The notes under the pieces: model-generated
What the model saw: only the letters and a program-made list of their open reading frames with translations
Database searches by the model: none
Told to the model about the DNA's origin: nothing
Shown here: piece by piece, positions 1 through 4,370 of the stretch
How positions within the stretch are numbered: the first letter of the stretch is position 1
Layout of the letters: every line of letters starts with the position of its first letter
Source: an uncultured Collinsella sp.
GTDB taxonomy: Bacteria > Actinomycetota > Coriobacteriia > Coriobacteriales > Coriobacteriaceae
Direction of reading: 5' to 3'
DNA length: 8,005 nt
NCBI GenBank assembly: GCA_902493545.1
Contig: CABUQI010000059.1
Coordinates: 1-8,005 of the forward strand
Program-made: the position numbers and the translations under genes

Positions 1-349
1 CGGCAAGCAGTGGCTCGGGAATGCCCGAGCTCTCGCTGCCAAAGACCAAGTAGTCACCATCGCGGTAGGTGCTTTGCGCATAGGTGCGGCGTGCCTTTTT
101 GGTCAGCAGATGCAGGCGACCATCGGCGGGGGAGAGATCGTTGCGCGCAAGGAAATCCTCCCAGCCGGCATAGGTCGTCACGTCCAAGTTTTGCCAGTAG
201 CCCAGACCGGCGCGACGTACCGTCTTGTCGTCGAGCGAAAACCCCAGCGGCTCCACCAGATGCAGGCGGGCGCCGGTGACCACGCAGGTGCGGCCGATAT
301 TGCCCGTATTGGCCGGAATCTCGGGCGCATACAGCACAATGTTGAACAT
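1..349 (-). CDS. trmL: tRNA (cytidine/uridine-2'-O-)-methyltransferase TrmL, 3' end outside window
   Basis: SPOUT-family methyltransferase expected to 2'-O-methylate the wobble base (position 34) of certain tRNA-Leu species using S-adenosylmethionine, in the cytosol. The 116 visible residues begin MFNIVLYAPEIPANTGNIGR, the characteristic TrmL opening. They continue with HLVEPLGFSLDDKTVRRAGL and later with FGSESSGIPEPLL, the knot-region motif that contributes to the SAM pocket. TrmL proteins are about 155-170 residues, so roughly the last quarter, including the rest of the alpha/beta knot, lies beyond position 1. The start is the ATG at 349-347, preceded by AAGGAG at 359-354 at good spacing. 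A transcription terminator (371-405) lies only about 12 bp upstream of this ribosome site and no convincing promoter is visible. Expression may therefore depend on read-through from the CobW-type gene or on an unrecognised promoter. Identification is firm; the reading frame is intact as far as it can be seen. Confidence 0.93.
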   Translation of the reverse strand, partial: MFNIVLYAPEIPANTGNIGRTCVVTGARLHLVEPLGFSLDDKTVRRAGLGYWQNLDVTTYAGWEDFLARNDLSPADGRLHLLTKKARRTYAQSTYRDGDYLVFGSESSGIPEPLLA

Positions 350-370
350 GAATCTCCTTGGCTCAGAACG

Positions 371-405
371 AAAAACCACCACGAAGTTAACCTTCGTGGT
401 GGTTT
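371..405 (-). terminator. Rho-independent terminator after the CobW-type GTPase gene
   Basis: A perfect 14-bp stem (373-386 with 392-405) encloses a 5-nt loop (387-391). Read on the minus strand it ends in TTTTT (375-371), then a short T-containing stretch. It starts 39 bp past the stop of the GTPase gene at 445. On the plus strand the run after the stem is only TTTGG, so it is oriented for minus-strand transcription. It sits just before the trmL ribosome site and might also act as a leader attenuator for trmL. Confidence 0.85.
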
Positions 406-444
406 GGCGGTTACGTAGACAGAAAAATGCCCGCTTGGATAAAC

Positions 445-1575
445 CTAGGCGCGGTGCCAGTCGGTCAGGCAGGCATCGAGGGAAGCGATGAGCGCATCCT
501 TGTCCATGTGACGGCCGATGATGCACAGACTCGTCATACGGTCGCCCGTCTCGTCGTCCCAAATCTGCATGATCTCGGGGTTCTCGTCGATGATCTTCTG
601 CTTCTCGCCTTCGGGCGCCGAGTCGACAAACAGGCCGTTCTCCATCAGGCGCATCTGGTGGCCGGCCTGCTCAAACATGTAGCACATGTCCGGATCGCCG
701 GTCTGCCACAGCGGACCCTTGACGCGAATGACCTCGTCGGGCCACTCCTGCTCAACAAAATCGGTGAACTTCTGCAGGTCAAACGGCTTGCGGCGCGAGT
801 ACACAAAGGTCTCGATGTAGTACTCGAGCACCTCGGGGTCGTCGTGCTCCTCGGGATGCTCCATGGCCTCGATCCAGGCGGCGGAGTTGTAGGCGCGCAT
901 AAAGTCGAAGCGGTCGGTGTCGAGCAGCTCCTCCATGGGGACCTCGCCGTTTTGAGCCTCGACAATCACAGCGTCCTTCTGCAGGCTGCGCACGATGGCC
1001 TTAAGCTCGGCGATCTGCTCGGGCGTCACGGTATCGGTCTTGTTGAGGATGAGCGTGGAGCAGAACTCGATCTGCTGGATGAGCAGGCTCTCGATGTCGT
1101 CCTCGTCGATATCCTCGGCCAGTAGGTCGCGACCGCCGTTGAACTCGTCGTACATGCGGGCGCAGTCGACCACGGCCACGATGTTGTCGAGCGCGAGCTT
1201 AGGCTCGCCGCCCACCTTGGCCTCGTCGCAGAAGCTCGAGATGGTGTAGGCGATGGGGATGGGCTCGCAAATGCCCGAGGCCTCGATGATGATGTAATCG
1301 AAGTTGCCCGAATCGGCGATGCCCTGCAGCTGGTTGGCCAGGTCATCCGAAAGCGTGCAGCAGATGCAGCCGTTTGTGAGCGGGATGAGGTCGTCGGTCT
1401 CGGAAAGGCCGCCGTCGGCGATAAGGCTGGCGTCCACATTGATCTCGCCGATATCGTTGACGATCACGGCGGCGCGGATACCGCCGTCGTTAGCGAGGAT
1501 GTGGTTGAGCAGCGTGGTCTTGCCGGCACCGAGGTATCCGGTAAGCATGATGATCTTCACGGGTTTGTTGGGCAT
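445..1575 (-). CDS. CobW/P47K-family (COG0523, G3E) GTPase, putative metallochaperone
   Basis: SIMIBI-class P-loop GTPase of the COG0523 family, whose members use GTP to deliver metal (zinc, cobalt or others) to client enzymes in the cytosol. With a 376-residue product, the Walker A motif is GYLGAGKT at residues 13-20, the family metal-binding CxCC is GCICC at 69-73, the SG..EP motif is EASGICEPIP at 98-107, and the base-specificity NKxD is NKTD at 178-181. A CobW C-terminal domain covers about 245-370, ending with GRHMDKDALIASLDACL. The His-rich insert seen in some zinc-linked members is absent. The ATG at 1575 is chosen because AAAGGAGGG (1587-1579) lies directly before it; an in-frame ATG at 1596 has no ribosome site. 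The gene follows the ArsC-like gene by 86 bp, a gap that holds a possible promoter, and is followed by a strong terminator. Family is certain; the metal and client are unknown, and no Zur-like operator was recognised. Confidence 0.92.
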   Translation of the reverse strand: MPNKPVKIIMLTGYLGAGKTTLLNHILANDGGIRAAVIVNDIGEINVDASLIADGGLSETDDLIPLTNGCICCTLSDDLANQLQGIADSGNFDYIIIEASGICEPIPIAYTISSFCDEAKVGGEPKLALDNIVAVVDCARMYDEFNGGRDLLAEDIDEDDIESLLIQQIEFCSTLILNKTDTVTPEQIAELKAIVRSLQKDAVIVEAQNGEVPMEELLDTDRFDFMRAYNSAAWIEAMEHPEEHDDPEVLEYYIETFVYSRRKPFDLQKFTDFVEQEWPDEVIRVKGPLWQTGDPDMCYMFEQAGHQMRLMENGLFVDSAPEGEKQKIIDENPEIMQIWDDETGDRMTSLCIIGRHMDKDALIASLDACLTDWHRA

Positions 1576-1578
1576 GTG

Positions 1579-1587
1579 CCCTCCTTT
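1579..1587 (-). promoter_or_regulatory. Strong Shine-Dalgarno fixing the CobW-type GTPase start
   Basis: AAAGGAGGG on the minus strand lies 3 nt before the ATG at 1575. It is nearly a full anti-16S match and supports the shorter start; the upstream in-frame ATG at 1596 would place this site inside the coding region. Confidence 0.8.
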
Positions 1588-1630
1588 GTTAGACATGGCT
1601 TACAGTTGAATCTTATGCCAAACGCCTGCT

Positions 1631-1660
1631 CTTATACCCACGCGCCGGCAAATAACACAA
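1631..1660 (-). promoter_or_regulatory. Possible promoter of the CobW-type GTPase gene
   Basis: Minus-strand TTGTGT (1660-1655), an 18-nt spacer and TATAAG (1636-1631) resemble a sigma-70 promoter. The -10 matches 5 of 6 and the -35 is poor. Transcription would start near 1624, giving a leader of about 50 nt. If it is not real, the GTPase gene is simply the last gene of the flavin reductase/ArsC-like unit. Confidence 0.35.
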
Positions 1661-1661
1661 G

Positions 1662-2003
1662 CTACTCCCAGGCTCCCCATACATCGGGGCAATAACCGAC
1701 GGTGGCCTTTTTGCCGTTGCGCACGATGGGTTCGGCCAAGACCTGCTGGTTCTCGAGCAGCTTGTCGAAGCGCTGACTGGGGGTAAGGTGCTGGATGAGC
1801 GCGAGCGTTTCCTCGTCCTTGGCTTTGGGGTTGAGCAGCTTGTCGATGCCGCCGACCGCTTGCATCACGCTCGTGAGTTCGCCCTTGCTCATCTCCTTTT
1901 CCTTAAGGTCGATAAACTGCACCTTAATGCGGCGCTCCTTAAAATAGCGCTGGGCCTTTTTGGTATCGAACGACTTCTTAGTCCCGAAGATTTGAATATT
2001 CAT
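1662..2003 (-). CDS. ArsC/Spx-family thioredoxin-fold protein lacking the catalytic cysteine
   Basis: Small (113-residue) member of the arsenate reductase ArsC / Spx / YffB family, which has a thioredoxin-like fold. The start MNIQIFGTKKSFDTKKAQRY matches the family's N-terminal beta strand and active-site loop. Relatives have Cys at the residue that is Ser11 here (codon TCG). The distal family motif PIVRNG (92-97), with Arg95 in the usual position, is kept. Residues 101-109 read TVGYCPDVW, and Cys105 is the only cysteine in the protein. Without the N-terminal Cys, classical glutaredoxin- or thioredoxin-linked arsenate reduction is unlikely; a binding, adaptor or Spx-like role, or chemistry through Cys105, remains possible. 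The gene begins 12 bp after the stop of the flavin reductase gene with only a weak ribosome site (GGCGG), suggesting translational coupling within one operon. Length is normal for the family and the frame is intact. Family assignment is strong, function unknown. Confidence 0.85.
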   Translation of the reverse strand: MNIQIFGTKKSFDTKKAQRYFKERRIKVQFIDLKEKEMSKGELTSVMQAVGGIDKLLNPKAKDEETLALIQHLTPSQRFDKLLENQQVLAEPIVRNGKKATVGYCPDVWGAWE

Positions 2004-2015
2004 GGTTCCGCCGCT

Positions 2016-2639
2016 CTATCGAATGAAGTTGGTCGTTGCGTGATCTGCCTCGGGTGCGTTGATGCCGGCGGCCTGTCCTGCCTCGATGCAGCGCAGGAGC
2101 CACGCCATGTTTTTGCCGATATTTCGCATGGTGGCAAGGCCTTCGGCGTCCCCATCGGCGTCGCCGGGCACGCGGCCAAACACGTTGTTCCAGTACGTGG
2201 AAGCAACCACGGGCATCTGGTTGATGGTGAAGTACTTATTGAGCACGTCGAAGGTGGTCGACGTGCCGCCGCGACGGGCAACGGCGACGGCAGCGCCCGG
2301 CTTGTGTGCAAAGGCTTTGCTGCCGGCATAGAAGGCGCGATCGAGGGCCGAAAGGATGCGTCCGCTGGGGTGCGCATAGTAGACGGGCGAGCCAAAGACA
2401 AAGCCATCTGCCTGCTCGGCGGCAGCGATCAGCTCGTTCACCACGTCATCGTCAAAGGTGCAGCGGCAATCGAGCTTGCCGCACTGACCACAGCCAATGC
2501 AGTCGCGAATGGGCTTGGTGCCCAGCTGAAACACCTCGGTATCAATGCCTTCAGCATTGAGTTGCTCGGCGACCTCGGCGAGTGCGCGGGCGGTGTTGCC
2601 GTTTGCCTTGGGGCTGCCATTGACCAAAAGAACCTTCAT
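2016..2639 (-). CDS. Flavodoxin-fold FMN-dependent NAD(P)H oxidoreductase (iron-sulfur-flavoprotein-like)
   Basis: A 207-residue cytosolic protein of the NADPH-dependent FMN reductase / flavodoxin-like family. The N-terminus KVLLVNGSPKANGNT carries the FMN phosphate loop (GSPKANGNT, residues 8-16). FGSPVYYAHPSG (about 82-93) is the second flavin-contact loop, and VARRGGTSTT lies near 120. Between them is a cysteine cluster, CIGCGQCGKLDCRC, with Cys at 47, 50, 53, 58 and 60, followed by FDDD. The CX2CX2C spacing resembles the 4Fe-4S site of archaeal iron-sulfur flavoproteins, so the protein may carry a cluster beside FMN, or the cysteines may be redox-active. The electron acceptor cannot be told. 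The start is the ATG at 2639 rather than the adjacent GTG at 2642, because GAGGGAG (2652-2646) lies 6 nt from the ATG but only 3 nt from the GTG. It heads a probable two-gene unit with the ArsC-like gene. Confidence 0.88.
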   Translation of the reverse strand: MKVLLVNGSPKANGNTARALAEVAEQLNAEGIDTEVFQLGTKPIRDCIGCGQCGKLDCRCTFDDDVVNELIAAAEQADGFVFGSPVYYAHPSGRILSALDRAFYAGSKAFAHKPGAAVAVARRGGTSTTFDVLNKYFTINQMPVVASTYWNNVFGRVPGDADGDAEGLATMRNIGKNMAWLLRCIEAGQAAGINAPEADHATTNFIR

Positions 2640-2645
2640 CACAAA

Positions 2646-2652
2646 CTCCCTC
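2646..2652 (-). promoter_or_regulatory. Shine-Dalgarno that selects the ATG start of the flavin reductase
   Basis: GAGGGAG on the minus strand lies 6 nt before ATG 2639-2637. It overlaps the downstream arm of the dyad at 2649-2676, so anything that stabilises that structure in RNA could mask it. Confidence 0.6.
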
Positions 2653-2676
2653 TGCTGTCGGTGACTTCTGCAGAGG
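2649..2676. repeat. 7-bp inverted repeat in the flavin reductase leader
   Basis: CCTCTGC (2649-2655) and GCAGAGG (2670-2676) are exact inverse complements separated by 14 nt; the interior also holds a GTC/GAC 3-bp pair. It sits immediately downstream of the possible extended -10 and overlaps the Shine-Dalgarno. It could be a repressor operator or an RNA hairpin controlling translation. Confidence 0.5.
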
Positions 2677-2685
2677 ATTATCGCA
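2677..2685 (-). promoter_or_regulatory. Possible extended -10 promoter of the flavin reductase/ArsC-like operon
   Basis: The minus-strand element TGCGATAAT is an extended -10 (TGn plus GATAAT). No clear -35 is seen 17 nt upstream. Transcription would start near 2670, giving a leader of about 30 nt. It lies in the 74-bp gap after the GGDEF gene, which shows no intrinsic terminator, so read-through from that gene is also possible. Confidence 0.4.
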
Positions 2686-2713
2686 CGATGGGGGAGGCGG
2701 TGTGGGCGCGGTG

Positions 2714-4243
2714 CTAATCCAGTTTGGTGCCTGGCACCTGCACGGCTTTCCCGAGCAACGCATTGAGCTCGTTCAAAATCGAAACGGGCTGACGGTCGAC
2801 GCCGTCCAGATGGAGCGTGGCCACGCGAATGGGCGGCTGATATTCAAATGGGCCAAAGAGCACGGGCGAACCCAGGAACCGCTCGATTTCCTCTGCAATC
2901 GCATCGGTTTCTTCGGGATCAAAGTCGTCGAAAAGCGCCACGAACATCGGCCCCGTCGAGCGGAACATACGACCCTTACCGCGCGAGCATTCCACCAGAC
3001 AGGCGGCACATTCTGCCAAAACACGGTCGCCCGCATCAAAGCCAAAACGGGCATTGACCTGAGCGATATCGTCGATTTTAATGGCGATCAACCCCGCCTT
3101 GCGCGCCACGCGACGCATTTCGCCAATGGCGTTGACCAGGGCGTGAATATCGCCCAAGCCGGTCACGGAATCGGTCGTATCTGCCAAGCTTCGGTTGATG
3201 ATAATGCCCACATACATGCCGGGCTCGGTATCGGTGCCGTCCAAGCGGTAGCCCGTGCAGTCGCAAAGCACGTATTTTCCGGTGGCATCCATTACGCGAT
3301 ACTGCATGTAGTGGAAGTGCCACGTGCCGTTTATCACCATGTCGAGTTCGGCATGTACGTTGTCGCGGTCCTCGGGATGAACGCGGGCGAGCCACATGTC
3401 GAGTGAGTTAAAAGGGTGCTGGGAGGGCAGGTCAAAATCGCGCACGGCGTTAACCGACCATTGCGATTCTCCCGTATCGAGATTGAGGATAAACGGATAG
3501 CGCGTCTCGGAGCTCATGGAGATCGCTTGGAACACCCGGTCGTTGCAGGGAAGCTGATCGACGATTGGGCGTTGCGGCGCGTCATCGTCTTTCGGTTGCT
3601 GCACACGATGCATAAGCTTATAGCGATACATCTTGCGATCGGCATCCATCGTCATCTGGCGACGCGTGTCGCCGGCAAGTGGATCGACGCGCGAGCAGCC
3701 AAAGCTAAAGCTGCCGATCATGGGCGCCTTGCCACCTGAGCTTGCCTCGATCAGCCCGGCACGTACCTGCTCCAAGCGCTGCTCGAGTTCAGTCTCGTTT
3801 GCGGAGAGCGAGATAAGCACAAACTCGTCTCCACCGATACGGAACAGCATCTCATCGTGCTCCATGGTTTCGGAGAGCGTGCGGCAGATGCCCAGAATAT
3901 AGCGATTGCCTTCGGCGTGGCCAAACCTATCATTGCAATGTTTGAGATGGTCGATGTCAATATAGGCGCAGGTGAAGGGGTCGCCTTTGTGCCAGAGTTG
4001 CTCGACGTGACGGTCGAATCCGTTGCGGTTGCCCAAGTTGGTGAGCGGATCGATATAGGCGTTGCGCTCAAGCAGCTGGCGCTCTTGTTGCAGGATGGCA
4101 TGCGTCTTTTGCAGTTGCTCACCAACGGCGCGTAGCTCAGCAGGCAGCGCGGCAACATCGAGTTCGGCGGTCGAGACGCCGTTCGCAAGTCGCTGAAGAT
4201 AGGCAATAATCGATTGCTCGCCCAGGCGATACGACTCGTTCAT
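2714..4243 (-). CDS. GGDEF-PAS-degenerate GGDEF protein, putative diguanylate cyclase
   Basis: A 509-residue protein with no signal peptide or membrane segment. It has a helical, probably coiled-coil N-terminus (about 35-62), an active-looking GGDEF domain (about 63-215), a PAS_3-type sensor (about 240-355, with ARVHPEDRD and MQYRV) and a second GGDEF-like fold (about 356-500). In the first GGDEF domain DPLTNLGNR, IDIDHLKHCND and FRIGGDEF (GGDEF at 137-141) are kept, so GTP cyclisation to c-di-GMP is predicted. The RxxD inhibitory site is absent, and Asn113 replaces the Asp equivalent to PleD Asp344. The second GGDEF has RSTGPMF (428-434) where RxGGDEF belongs and should be inactive, perhaps a regulatory or dimerisation unit. 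The start at 4243 is chosen for AAGGAGG (4259-4253); the in-frame ATG at 4270 would put that site inside the gene. It lies 127 bp downstream of a longer paralog on the same strand. Confidence 0.9.
   Translation of the reverse strand: MNESYRLGEQSIIAYLQRLANGVSTAELDVAALPAELRAVGEQLQKTHAILQQERQLLERNAYIDPLTNLGNRNGFDRHVEQLWHKGDPFTCAYIDIDHLKHCNDRFGHAEGNRYILGICRTLSETMEHDEMLFRIGGDEFVLISLSANETELEQRLEQVRAGLIEASSGGKAPMIGSFSFGCSRVDPLAGDTRRQMTMDADRKMYRYKLMHRVQQPKDDDAPQRPIVDQLPCNDRVFQAISMSSETRYPFILNLDTGESQWSVNAVRDFDLPSQHPFNSLDMWLARVHPEDRDNVHAELDMVINGTWHFHYMQYRVMDATGKYVLCDCTGYRLDGTDTEPGMYVGIIINRSLADTTDSVTGLGDIHALVNAIGEMRRVARKAGLIAIKIDDIAQVNARFGFDAGDRVLAECAACLVECSRGKGRMFRSTGPMFVALFDDFDPEETDAIAEEIERFLGSPVLFGPFEYQPPIRVATLHLDGVDRQPVSILNELNALLGKAVQVPGTKLD
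2726..2738. repeat. 13-nt palindrome at the 3' end of the GGDEF gene
   Basis: GGTGCCTGGCACC is an exact palindrome around one central base and encodes part of the VPGT stretch near the C-terminus of the GGDEF protein. There is no U-tract after it on either strand, so it is not a standard terminator. It may be chance or a copy of a dispersed short palindromic element. Confidence 0.4.
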
Positions 4244-4252
4244 GATGGATAA

Positions 4253-4259
4253 CCTCCTT
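4253..4259 (-). promoter_or_regulatory. Shine-Dalgarno fixing the start of the 509-residue GGDEF protein
   Basis: AAGGAGG on the minus strand lies 9 nt before the ATG at 4243. It overlaps codons of the longer in-frame version starting at 4270, which lacks its own ribosome site, so the shorter start is preferred. Confidence 0.75.
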
Positions 4260-4278
4260 GGGCGGAACAACGGTTTGT

Positions 4279-4312
4279 ATCATATCCCCAATTCGGTTTG
4301 AATTGGGGATAT
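4279..4312 (-). promoter_or_regulatory. Possible promoter with overlapping 13-bp inverted-repeat operator or hairpin
   Basis: A perfect 13-bp inverted repeat (4282-4294 and 4300-4312, loop GGTTT) lies 39 bp upstream of the GGDEF start. On the minus strand a -10-like TATGAT (4284-4279) overlaps its proximal arm, while the -35 position falls in the other arm and does not look like TTGACA. The repeat would cover the whole core promoter, as an operator for a dimeric regulator does. A terminator for the upstream GGDEF-EAL gene is the alternative, but neither strand has a U-tract after the stem. Confidence 0.45.
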
Positions 4313-4324
4313 AAGTTAGCTAAT

Positions 4325-4340
4325 GGAGACAAATGTCCCC
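4325..4340. repeat. Short hairpin between the two GGDEF genes
   Basis: GGAGAC-AAAT-GTCCCC forms a 6-bp stem with one mismatch and a 4-nt loop, 31 bp past the stop of the GGDEF-EAL gene. No U-tract follows on the minus strand. With the 13-bp repeat at 4282-4312 it is the main structure in this 127-bp gap. Confidence 0.35.
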
Positions 4341-4370
4341 TTCGACGGTGGCGTTTTGCGCGCGAGCGTA

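Noticed and set aside
1576..1596. Upstream ATG at 1596 for the CobW-type GTPase
   Set aside because: No ribosome site precedes it, whereas a near-perfect one precedes the ATG at 1575.
1788..2717. Long plus-strand ORF (309 codons) opposite the ArsC-like and flavin reductase genes
   Set aside because: It runs antisense through two clearly recognised genes, resembles no family and has no fitting ribosome site; it is a high-GC codon-bias shadow. The long plus-strand ORFs at 427-1125, 2702-3406, 4797-5513 and 6588-7241 are rejected for the same reason.
4244..4270. Upstream ATG at 4270 for the shorter GGDEF protein
   Set aside because: It would place the AAGGAGG site inside the coding region and lacks its own; the extra nine residues look like translated leader.
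4282..4312. Calling the 13-bp inverted repeat a standard intrinsic terminator
   Set aside because: The stem is followed by GATACA on the minus strand and AAGTTAG on the plus strand; there is no U-tract.
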